A stretch of DNA of 64,000 nt, taken from contig OX387612.1 in NCBI GenBank assembly GCA_947568835.1, forward strand, positions 3,224,001 to 3,288,000, written 5' to 3'. Both the position numbers and the translations under genes were made by a program. The notes below the pieces were generated by a model. That model was given only the letters and a program-made list of their open reading frames with translations, did no database searches and had not been told where the DNA came from. Shown here piece after piece: positions 28,480 through 39,514 of this stretch (the first letter of the stretch is position 1; the number at the start of each line of letters is the position of its first letter). The DNA is from Protonemura montana. Its lineage: Eukaryota > Arthropoda > Insecta > Plecoptera > Nemouridae.

Positions 28480-31472
28480 TCACAAATGCAAGCTTTTTTT
28501 TCCCAAATGTATCTGTGCATGGTAGGTGAGTTGACGTTGCGTGGTGTAGGTCCTTGAACACACAGTACATGCATATGGACGCTCCCCAGTATGAATACGC
28601 ATATGTTCCACTAACGCCTGCTTCCGGCTTAGCAGTTTATTGCAAACATCACAAATGTAAGCTTTATTTCTCGAATGTATCTGTGCATGGCAGGTGAGTT
28701 GCCGTTGCGTGGTGTAGGTCCTTGAACACACAGTACATGCATATGGACGCTCCCCAGTATGAATACGCATATGATCCACTAACGTATTTTTCCTGCTAAG
28801 CAGTTTCTTGCAAACATCACAAATGTAAGCTTTATTTCTCGAATGTATCTGTGCATGGCAGGTGAGTTGACGTTGCGTGGTGTAGGTCCTTGAACACACA
28901 GTACATGCATATGGACGCTCCCCAGTATGAATACGCATGTGTTCCACTAACGTATGTTTCCTGCTTAGCAGTTTCTTGCAAACATAACAAATCCAACTTT
29001 TCCTTCTACTTTCACCTGCTTCAAATGTGCGTGTCCTTTGTGGAGTAATGGGCTCTGGACTAACTGTACTGGGAAGAAGCAGTTCCTTAGAATGAAAAAG
29101 AGCAACGTGTTTCTCCAATGCAGATTTTTTGCAGAAATTCCTCTTGCAAACATCACAAAAATGAGTTGGTTTTGCTTTAGTGTTTCTTGCATTTGTGGCA
29201 CTTGAAGTGATTTTCCGCTGCGAGTCGGGAGATATTTTCAGGCAAGAACTTTGATTGTCTGTGACAATGAAATGTGGCCTCAAATTCTTCTTGTAGTGAA
29301 ATTCCGTTGCATATGAAGCACAAGTGAAGAGTTTGTCAATGGATGGAGAAATGCTGCTATCTGGTGGCTGTTTTGAAATCATCTTGTTTTGAAGAATGCA
29401 CATCTTGAAGACTTGATCCTGTCCATCACCAGTTCCCGTGGGTCCCATGTCTTCAACCTTCTCATCTGGTGGACTCCATGTCATCAGCATTGGTTCTTCT
29501 TTCAACGAGGTTGCCAAGGGGTCGAGAAAGTCGGTTGAAGTGGCACTAATGTCCATCTCATCGGTGTCATCTGCAGGAATTAAGAACAGGAATTTTCAAA
29601 ACATTTATTAATGATTGAAGCAAGCAAATAGAAATCTTCAATTTCACAGTTAAGAGGAGGATCAGCAAAATATTATTGCATTTCTTTAGTTTCCTTCTTT
29701 GTTGGTTCCAACTCTACCAGCCACTAAGATATTTAATACATTTTTTAGAGATCTTTTCTTGTTCTCAGCTTCGGCCCCCTACTTTTTTTTACAGCCTTAA
29801 AGGTCAGAAAGTTTACCTACCAATTCCAAAGTTAAAAATCTTCTTGAACCAAAGAGACATGCAGCCACCAGAATTGCACATATTATGCCAGAATCTTATA
29901 TGTATATTATCATAAGTTAAAATTAGAAAATCAGGGATAAGGAAAATATTGGAATAGAGGGATTCCATTCCTTAAATACCATTCTGTATCTCGAAAGATC
30001 AGGGTTGATGCAGTTTTTTTTTTTTGTTTTCTGGTTTGATGCAAATTCCCCGAAACTTTTTCATGATTTGATAGCAGTCATCGTTGTGGTTTCTACTCGT
30101 ATATGGACATGATTGTACCTACCCAATCCTAGTGTCAATACTTGTTCAATGTCCTCCAGTTCTAGCTTTGGTTCTTCTTTGATGTTTGTCTCAATCTTTA
30201 TAGTCTGTTGGTCAAAATATAACGTCAAATTTAAAATTTCTTTGGTATTAAAGAAAATTATGCTATTCCAATCCATTCTAGTTCTTTTGTTCTGGCCAAA
30301 TGTTTGTTTGCATGGCGTTTTTTTAACTTACCTGGTATATTTCGTTCTTTAGCAAATAGTCATTGGAAAATGTTGTGGTTACCAAATTCTCTATTGCGTT
30401 GAGTTTCGATACACACGGGTCACAGATAAATTCCGGTAGGCCATCTCCTTCAGTTGGCTGTCACAGTAACAATAACCCACATTTAAGTCAAAGCATAGAG
30501 TTGAGTGATCTAACTTAAAACGTTATTGTTACATGAGGTGCATTATGCTAACTCAATAAAAAACTGGAATACAAGTAGAAAAAATAAATAGGCTAGTTGA
30601 ATCTAGAAAAATTCTTTGAATTCTTGTTCGACTTAAGCCGATTCATGGCTCTCCCCACTCTGCTGTTAGGATGATCTACTGACAGCGAGTCTGAGCGACT
30701 TGCCTGGACTCCTTATTTGGTGGTGATGGAGGGGTTATGCTTTTGATGGGCCATAATGGTATCAGTTATTTTACCCTCTGAGCTGTTAAATTTGCTGTTA
30801 CCCAGTAAGTACTTTGACTTTCTAGGACTTAATTTACTAGATAAAATATTTAAGAAACACAACTTGTCCTGCATACCTCTAAACACACAAGTTTTCTTAT
30901 TTTCTTCTCTAATGAATTTTCAGCATCAGCAAATATCTTCGACATTTCACTTGACTTGTGCTGTGTCATACACAAGCGGCAAACTGAAGAAATGTGTTCT
31001 TTGTTGCCATTTATTATTTCAAAAAGTTCCAGCGTTTCTTCAGTAAAGCTTTGCACTTCCAAACCTGGGCCACTGACTTCTGAAATAAAAGTGACTACTT
31101 TTCTAAGCGAGTCTTCTGTTTCAAGAGAATCGGCAATGAACTGAGATGCACAGCTTAGGTTTTCAGAGCACGGTATGCAAACAGTGGACGGTAGGCCATC
31201 TCCATAGCAGAGCTGCAATAAAGGTAATAAGGCTGAGATTATGCATCACAAACAGTACGTGCACAATTAGACATTCGGATCATAATCTAAGTTAACACAT
31301 CTATTGCTGAACAAACCTCAATTTGTAGCATTCTTGTGATTCTTGTTGCTATTGATTCAGCAGTCTCATCAAAAATATCCAACATGTCTTCTGGATCAAA
31401 GTTCATGATACACAATCGACACAATGCTGACAAATTGTTTTTGTAGTTTTCTTTTTTATTTCCTTGCTTCAT
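28480..31472 (-). CDS. Double-ZAD C2H2 zinc-finger protein, unit 2
   Basis: Exons 31317-31472, 30877-31212, 30332-30457, 30123-30204 and 28480-29570 give 596 aa. The start ATG at 31472 is preceded in frame by TAG. ZAD1 has CRLC (C18/C21) and CIPC (C64/C67). ZAD2 has CRLC (C130/C133) and CDPC (C176/C179). Exon 4 encodes IKEEPKLELED, a candidate SUMO site. Exon 5 has a KEEP motif again, then seven C2H2 fingers: the first HFCDVCKRNF, the rest alternating CDVC and CTVC types with TGERPY and SRNKAY linkers. ZAD proteins are nuclear DNA-binding factors that dimerise through the ZAD. The frame ends 9 codons after finger 7 through an extra A in an A8 run. Confidence 0.85.
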
Positions 31473-33331
31473 TTTTTGACTCTAAATATCTCTCCAGCTT
31501 TCAGGTTGCTAGCGTAAGAAACCAGAAGATTTTAGAGTGCATTTAAAAAAGCCACGAGGAAATTTATCTTTTTTATTTATTTATTGTTAAATAAGATAAG
31601 TAAATATGAGTATAATACCACAGAGAACCATGGAATTGCTTGCTACACTTAAATTTTTCTAAAATAGTATCAACGATAGTATAGTATGTAATAGAGGTTA
31701 TGTAGAAGAGCGGGATAACCCGAACTCCGTTCGTTGGAAGTAAGTCTCAGCCTTCGCCTCAAATAGCTCGGAATTGCTCGGAATTGCTTCGTAGACTATG
31801 TAAACAAACCGCAGTAAAAAAAGTGTATACAAAAGGATTCATTGCGTTTTTGACAGCTGATAACAGAGTACAAGACGGGCTTTCGATCCGTGATAGTCTT
31901 AATTTCTGGCCCAGCGCTGGACAAAAAAAGGCTAACTTTTACAAAAATTTTGTTTTCATTAAATGAATTCATTTATATCTGTTGCCATATTTAGAGGCAT
32001 TGCCATGTTGATGCAAAGATTGCCTAAAAAAGGTTCTAAAATATGCTTTCCCATGTTACCGCAGTCATATCTTAAAGCAAATATACTCGACCAGTTCAAT
32101 ACCTTATCTCCATACAAATTCTGGAAAGATATCGACATAGAGTATCGAGGTTTGACAGAAGTCTCACAGCATGACGATTGTTGGCGGCGCTAGTGCGGAG
32201 TTGGTGCGGAGAACCCTATCTATAGTCTTTGGTAGAGAGTAAAGATGCGGAGTTCGAAAAATCCGTCACAAACGCGCTATTAGTTCTTTGTACGCGCGGA
32301 GAGGCGCCGAGTTCAAAAGGCCCGTAGTTCATGAACGCTCGGTTGTGCCCTTGAAGCACTTACCAATGTGTGTAGCGCAGGGTTTGAATAGGAAAACGTC
32401 TCTCAATTTCTGCGTTGGAAACAGACAACAGACAAGGTGGTGATATGTTCACCTGAGCGACTCGATTGCTGTATCTGACATCTGTCCACTTACATGCCCA
32501 CACTTAATGCTTACATTTTTTGAAGTTAGGAATAACACTCGTTTTACAATCAAGTAGGTACTGTCTCAAATACATTTTCCTCGTCCGCAATAGACGGTTA
32601 TGGCATTAAAAATGTTCTTATCAGAGACTTAACCTGGTGCTGATACTCCAAGAAATGCTACAAATGTAGCTTTTTGATTTGAAATTATGGCACAGTTTTA
32701 TGCAAAATTATTAACCAGTCAATAATAATTGAACTTGTTGCGTCATGTCTAACACAGTGGAACTTTGGCTCAAATATCGATTACTATTAATTTTTCATAA
32801 TTTATAATAGCTGCTGTCAATGCAGGAGAGTGAATGGCTAGATCGGAACGAGGTAACAGGTGTATGGGTAAGATTTATGGACGGTTATGCAGAAAACAAT
32901 GCAATGCAATGGTACACGTATCATACATACATCATAAGCTTTCAATTTTTCGACTTTCTATGTTTAAAGTTGATTGTTCAAAACAATTCAATGGCTATTC
33001 TAAACGTCTTGCACAGCTACGACTGGTTCGTTGTGTGTTTAATCACACTATTTAGAGCCACAATTTACAAGCTGTGAAGCCAAGAATATAAGGATTCATA
33101 TACCAACCTGCTAGAGTTTCATACATTATTGCCATCATGTTCAAGGGAGCCAATTGCCACACAATTACTTCACCTCTGCATGACATCATAAATGTATCCT
33201 GGATCTGTTTTAGAAGTGTACGCCCAGACACAAAACTTGCCCGCAAATAGACGTTTCGAAACGCACCTGCACCGTTAAAAAAATATTTGATGGCATAGCT
33301 GAAAACATGTGCGACTATCAGAAATGTATTG
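31473..33331. other. Inter-unit spacer 2-3
   Basis: Shortest spacer and the reference empty site for the insertions: it has single ATTTAGAG and GAGTATCG sites and the complete conserved block (GC-rich segment about 32160-32330 and spacer ORF 33052-33246). No gene recognised. Confidence 0.6.
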
Positions 33332-33911
33332 CTACTTGTTCTCAGTATGTTTACGTGTATGTTTTTTTAGAGAGATTTTTTCGCTGTAAACCTTCGAACA
33401 CAAAGTACTACATGGATATGAACGTTTTCCGGAGTGCAAACGCATGTGTACCACCAATTCTTGTTAATTGTTGAGAAGCTTCTTGCAAACACCACAAATG
33501 CAAGCTTTATTTTCCCCATGTGTCCGTGCATGGCGGCTGAGATTACTTTTTGTAACATAGGTATTTGAACACATGGTACATGAATATGGCCGCTACCCAG
33601 TATGCAAATGCATGTGTTTCAGTAACGTCTGTCTACAAATTAGCACTCTCTTGCAAACATCACAAATGAAAGCTTGATTTCTCTTATGTATCTGTGCATG
33701 GCGCTTTAAAAGACTTTCTGTGGGGTAGGTCTTTAAACACACAGTACAAGAATGCAGACCATCTCCAGTATGTTTCTCTAAATGAATGGTAAGTTGGCCT
33801 TGTGTGGTGTAAGCCTTCGAACACACAGTACATGCATATGGACGCTCCCCAGTATGCAAACGCATGTGTTTCAATAACATCTGTCTAGACCTTAGCAGTT
33901 TCTTGCAAACA
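33332..33911 (-). pseudogene. Stranded finger tail of unit 3
   Basis: Same arrangement as the unit 2 tail: A8 frameshift, four fingers, TAG, three more fingers. It has one further stop, TAA for AAA in the NNKQ segment (about 33468), so the tail has decayed more than in units 2, 4 and 5. Confidence 0.75.
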
Positions 33912-36900
33912 TCACAAATGCAAGCTTTTTTTTCCCAAATGTATCTGTGCATGGTAGGTGAGTTGACCTTGCGTGGTGTAGGTCCTTAAACACACAGTAC
34001 ATGCAAATGGACGCTCCCCAGTATGAATACGCATATGTTCCACTAACGCCTGCTTCCGGCTTAGCAGTTTATTGCAAACATCACAAATGCAAGCTTTTTT
34101 TTCCGAATGTATCTGTGCATGGTAGGTGAGTTGATGTTGCGTGGTGTAGGTCCTTGAACACACAGTACATGCATATGGACGCTCCCCAGTATGAATACGC
34201 ATATGATCCACTAACGTATTTTTCCTGCTAAGCAGTTTCTTGCAAACATCACAAATGTAAGCTTTATTTCTCGAATGTATCTGTGCATGGCAGGTGAGTT
34301 GACGTTGCGTGGTGTAGGTCCTTGAACACATAGTACATGCATATGGACGCTCCCCAGTATGAATACGCATATGTTCCACTAACGCCTGCCTCCTGCTTAG
34401 CAGTTTATTGCAAACATCACAAATGTAAGCTTTATTTCTCGAATGTATCTGTGCATGGCGGGTGAGTTGACGTTGCGTGGTGTAGGTCCTTGAACACACA
34501 GTACATGCATATGGACGCTCCCTAGTATGAATACGCATATGTTCCACTAACGCCTGCCTCCTGCTTAGCAGTTTATTGCAAACATCACAAATGTAAGCTT
34601 TATTTCTCGAATGTATCTGTGCATGGCAGGTGAGTTGACGTTGCGTGGTGTAGGTCCTTGAACACACAGTACATGCATATGGACGCTCCCCAGTATGAAT
34701 ACGCATATGTTCCACTAACGTATGTTTCCTGCTTAGCAGTTTCTTGCAAACATCACAAATCCAACTTTTCCTTCTACTTTCACCTGCTTGAAATGTGCGT
34801 GTCCTTTGTGGAGTAATGGGCTCTGGACTAACTGTACTGGGAAGAAGCAGTTCCTTAGAATGAAAAAGAGCAACGTGTTTCTCCAATGCAGATTTTCTGC
34901 AGAAATTCCTCTTGCAAACATCACAAAAATGAGTTGGTTTTGCTTTAGTGTTTCTTGCATTTGTGGCACTTGAAGTGATTTTCCGCTGCGAGTCGGTAGA
35001 TATTTTCTGGCAAGAACTTTGATTGTCTGCGACAATGAAATGTGGCCTCAAATTCTTCTTGTAGTGAAATTCCGTTGCATATGAAGCACAAGTGAAGAGT
35101 TTGTCAATGGATGGAGAAATGCTGCAATCTGGTGGCTGTTTTGAAATCATCTTGTTTTGAAGAACGCACATCTTGAAGACTTGATCCTGTCCATCACCAG
35201 TTCCCGTGGGTCCCATGTCTTCAACCTTCTCATCTGGTGGACTCCATGTCATTGGCATTGGTTCTTCTTTCAACAAGGTTGCCAAGGGGTCGAGAGAGTC
35301 GGTTGAAGTGGCACTAATGTCCATCTCATCGGTGTCATCTGCACGAAATAAGAACAGGAATTTTCAAAACATATATTAATGATTGAAGCAAGCAAAAAGA
35401 AATCTTCAATTTCACAGTTAAGAGGAGGATCAGCAAAATATTATTGCATCTTTAGTTTCTTTCTTCCAGGGACCCGAACCGGAACCGAAACCGGAACCCG
35501 AAAAAACCCGTATTTTCTTGGAACCGAAACCGGAACCAGAACCGTTATTATTTATTTCCAAGAACCGGAACCGGAACCGGAACCATTATTAAATCATGGG
35601 TTCTTTTCGGTTCCTTAAAGGTTTCATAAAGGTTCCAAAGTTATATTGAGATTTCAGAAATTCAGATTAAAATTGTTTGCTTATTATGTTCACAACTTTT
35701 TTGTTTTTCATTTTTCCACACGAAAAAAAAATGTTTCAGTGGTTTGTTCCGAAAACATCCATTGGCTCATCTTGTATCCACGATTTTGTTTGGGGAAAAC
35801 ACAAGGCATTTTAAACAACATATACGTCTTATGTATCCATAGCAACATTTTTAGGTACTATAATATTTACATTTACACTACAATTTTTTTTTGAATTTCT
35901 TGTCCTTTTTGATTTGAAGATCCGCCGGCAATGCCCTTTAAAGCTCACAACCCGCATAGGTGGGCCCCCTTTTATAATTTTGAAAAGCTGGTTTATCCAG
36001 TTTATAGTTTATTTTATGTCTAGTGTTAAATAACCCTTTGCCTGTCCCCATCAGAGTGTAACCGTAAATCCATTTCTTTACATTTTTTACTTGAAAGCCT
36101 CAAACAAACTAACCCCTTGTAGTGCATGCTTTGTCTTGTAGAGATGGACTAGCCTGCCTTTTTTACTCCGTACATACTCTGTAACTACTACTACTACTCT
36201 TTAACTCTACTGGTGCTGAGAAATTGAATCAAACAAATTATTACGACTTCGTTACACCCCTATCTTTTATGCAACTGACTTCGTGTGCTTTGAAACCCAA
36301 TGTAAGGAAAAAGAACTGTCCCTGGCAGATGGAAAAACAAAACTAAGTGTCACTAAAAACCACTAAAACTTGAACCTGTACAACAGCAAAATTTAAAAAA
36401 ATAACGCTTTATTTATCAAGTGGAACCGGAACCTTTTTAAACTTAAAGCCGGAATCAGAACCCTTATTTGAGAAAATTAGGAACCCGAACCGGAACCCCT
36501 CTCAACAATTTGGAACCGGGACCGAAACCGGAACCTTTAAAAATGTAAAACCGGAACCAGAACCAGAACCCTAATTTGAAAAAATTACGAACCGGAACCA
36601 GAACCTTTAATCATTTCGGTTCGGGTCCCTGCTTTCTTCGTTGGTTCCAACTCTACCAGCCACTAAGATATTTAATACATTTTTTAGAGATCTTTTCCCA
36701 ATCTCAGCTTCAGCCCTCTACTTTTTTTTACAGCCTTAAAGGTCAGAAAGTTTACTAACTGATTCTAAAGTAAAATTCTTCTTGAACCAAAAAGACATGC
36801 AGCCACCAGAATTGCACATATTATGCCAGAATCTTATATGTATATTATCCTTAGTTAAAATTATAAAATCGGGAATAAGGAAAATATTGGAATAGAGGGA

Positions 36901-38418
36901 TTCCATTTCTTAGATCCCATTCTGTATCTCGAAAGATTGGGGTTGATTTTTTTTTTTTTGGTTTTCTGGTTTGATGCGAATTCCCCGAAACTTTTTCATG
37001 ACATGATAGCAGTCATTGTTCTGGCATCTACTCGTATATGGACATGATCATGGTCTTTGGACATGATTGTACCTACCCAATCCTAGTGTCAATACTTGTT
37101 CAATGTCCTCCAGTTCTAGCTTTGGTTCTTCTTTGATGTTTGTCTCAATCTTTATAGTCTGTTGGTCAAAATATAACGTCAAATTTAAAATTTCTTTGGT
37201 ATAAAAGAAAATTATGCTATTCCAATCCATTCTAGTTCTTCTGTTCTGGGCAAATGTTTGTTTGCATGGCGTTTTTTGAGCTTACCTGGTATATTTCGTT
37301 CTTTAGCAAATAGTCGTTGGAAAATGTTGTGGTTACCAAATTCTCTATTGCGTTGATTTTCGATACACACGGGTCACAGATAAATTCCGGTAGGCCATCT
37401 CCTTCAGTTGGCTGTCACAGTAACAATAACCCACATTCAAGTCAAAGCATAAAGTTGAGTGTTCTAACTTAAAACGTTATTGTCACATGAGGTGCATTAT
37501 GCTAAAAACTGGAATACAAGCAGAAAAAATAAATAGGCAAGCTGAATCTAGAAAAAGTCTTTGTATTCTTGTTTGACTTAAGCCGATGCATGGCTCTCCC
37601 CACTCTGCTGTTAGGAGGATTTACTGACAGTGAGTCTAAGCGACTTGTCTGGACTCCTTATTTGGTGGTGATGGAGGGGTTATGCTTTTGATGGGCCATA
37701 ATGGTATCAGTTATTTTACCCTCTGAGCTGTTAAAATTGCTGTTACCCAGTAAGTACTTTGACTTTCTAGGACATAATTTACTAGATAAAATATTTAAGA
37801 AACACAACTTGTCCTGCATACCTCTAAACACACAAGTTTTCTTATTTTCTTCTCTAATGAATTTTCAGCATCAGCAAATATCTTCGACATTTCACTCGAC
37901 TTGTGCTGTGTCATACACAAGCGGCAAACTGAAGAAATGTGTTCTTTGTTGCCATTTATTATTTCAAAAAGTTCCAGCGTTTCTTCAGTAATGCTTTGCA
38001 CTTCCAAACCTGGGCCACTGACTTCTGAAATAAAAGTGACTACTTTTCTAAGCGAGTCTTCTGTTTCAAGAGAATCGGCAATGAACTGAGATGAACAGCT
38101 TAGGTTTTCAGAGCACGGTATGCAAACAGTGGACGGCAGGCCATCTCCATAGCAGAGCTGCAATAAAGGTAATAAGGCTGAGATTATGCATCACAAACAG
38201 TACGTGCACAATTAGACATTCGGAAATATAATCTAAGTTAACACATCTATTGCTGAACAAACCTCAATTTGTAGCATTCTTGTGATTCTTGTTGCTATGG
38301 ATTCAGCAGTCTCATCAAAAATATCCAACATGTCTTCTGGATCAAAGTTCATGATACACAGTCGACACATTGCTGACAAATTGTTTTTGTAGTTTTTTTT
38401 TTTATTTCCTTGCTTCAT
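33912..38418 (-). CDS. Double-ZAD C2H2 zinc-finger protein, unit 3
   Basis: Exons 38263-38418, 37822-38157, 37286-37411, 37077-37158 and 33912-35338 give 708 aa. The domain plan is that of unit 2 but with eleven fingers, because the two-finger module is present two more times. Finger helices alternate between SRRQALVE/SRKNTLVD types and TTQRQLTC/TTQRQLTR types. Intron 4 contains a 1.17-kb hAT-like element (35467-36631) on the sense path between exons 4 and 5. The frame ends after finger 11 with GKKSLHL and TGA, caused by the A8 run. Confidence 0.87.
35467..36631. mobile_element. hAT-like non-autonomous element in intron 4 of unit 3
   Basis: Ends are CAGGGACCCGAACCGGAACC and GGTTCGGGTCCCTG. 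It is flanked by the 8-bp duplication CTTTCTTC (35459-35466 and 36632-36639). Units 1, 2 and 5 show the empty site. Subterminal regions are arrays of GGAACC/GGTTCC motifs, which are possible transposase-binding repeats. The internal part is AT-rich without a coding frame. Confidence 0.93.
37030..37065. other. Lineage-marking insertion near exon 4 (units 3-6)
   Basis: Units 3, 4, 5 and 6 carry an extra ~19 bp (ATCATGGTCTTTGGACATG, partly duplicating GGACATGAT) next to the exon 4 donor at 37041, 46126, 56475 and 63482. Units 1 and 2 lack it. Confidence 0.8.
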
Positions 38419-39065
38419 TTTTAGACTCTAAATATCTCTCTAGCTTTCAGGTTGCTAGCGTCAGAAACCAGAAGATTTTAGCGTGCAATTAAAAAAGCCA
38501 CGAGGCAATTTATCTTTTTTATTTATTTATTGTTAAATTAGATCAGTAAATATTAGTATAATACCACAGAGAACCATGGAATTGCTTGCTACACTTAAAT
38601 TTTTCTAAAATAGTATCAACGATAGTATAGTATTTAATTGAGGTTAAGTAGAAGAGCGGGATAACCCGAAATCCGTTCGTTGGAACTATGTAGAGACTAT
38701 GTTTAGACTATGTAAACAAACCGCAGTAAAAAAAGTGCATACTAAAGGGTAGCACATAAATATTCCACCCTTAATACCGCATGAAATCAAATAGAAACAT
38801 CATTGCGTTTTTGACAGCTGATGATAGAGTACAAGACGGGCTTTCGATCCGTGATAGTCTTATTTCTGGACAAAAAAAGGCTAACTTTTACAAAAATTTG
38901 GTTCTCATTAAATTAATTCATTCATTTCTGTTGCCATATTTAGAGGCATTGCCATGTTGATGCGAAGATTGCCTGAAAAAGCTTCTAAAATATGCTTTCT
39001 CATGTTACCGCAGTCAAATCTTAAAGCAAATATACTCAACCAGTTCAATACCTTATCTCCATACA
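38419..39065. promoter_or_regulatory. Upstream region of unit 3 (conserved part)
   Basis: Matches the upstream regions of the other units as far as CCTTATCTCCATACA, then diverges into foreign sequence. Promoter function is inferred from position. Confidence 0.4.
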
Positions 39066-39230
39066 TAGTTGGGGAAGATCGTTTTGAAATCGATCTTTTA
39101 AAAAGATCAAGATCGTCGTCAAAAAACGATCGCGATCGAAGATCGAAGTTCGCGATATTTTTTTTTTTACGATCAAATTCAAATTCGTTTCTATAAAAGA
39201 TCAAGATCGTTTAAAAGATCATTTTCGAAA
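39066..39230. repeat. GATC-rich repeat, inverted partner at 26154-26290
   Basis: Contains GGGGAAGATCGTTTTGAAAT, AAGATCAAGATCGTCGTCAA and CGATCGAAGATCGAAGTTCG. The reverse complement of the same string occupies 26154-26290 inside the 3-kb TIR element. Confidence 0.8.
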
Positions 39231-39265
39231 AAAAATCATGTGATCAATAAAACCAATAAAAGTAA

Positions 39266-39514
39266 AACCGTTGAGTGTAGGTTATAGGTAGAGTTTCAAC
39301 GTCAATGTTACAGTCTCTGCGTGAAAGAATGCCGCCAAATGACTACCTTACCGACAAAAATGCAGATTATCGGAACATCACGTTAAGTGGAGCCACTGTC
39401 GTATGAAATTTAATTTCGATATTTATCGTAGGTTAACTCGCTTTTTAATATCGTTACGTGTATATCAAGCGTTGATGTTAACATTGATGGAGATTTTTTG
39501 AGCATGAAAAGTCT
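39266..39514. repeat. Dispersed repeat, partner of 8840-9086
   Basis: Reverse-complement match to the ZSWIM8 intron 3 copy (CGTTGAGTGTAGG, AGTGGAGCCACTGTCGTATG, TGAGCATGAAAAGTC). Confidence 0.85.

Noticed and set aside
34788..34973. Plus-strand frames opposite the finger exons (MKCACPLW... and similar)
   Set aside because: Antisense shadows of the C2H2 coding sequence, present at the same place in each unit.
33912..38418. Assigning units to a named zinc-finger gene
   Set aside because: C2H2 arrays evolve too fast; no one-to-one orthologue can be recognised by reading, so gene symbols are left empty.
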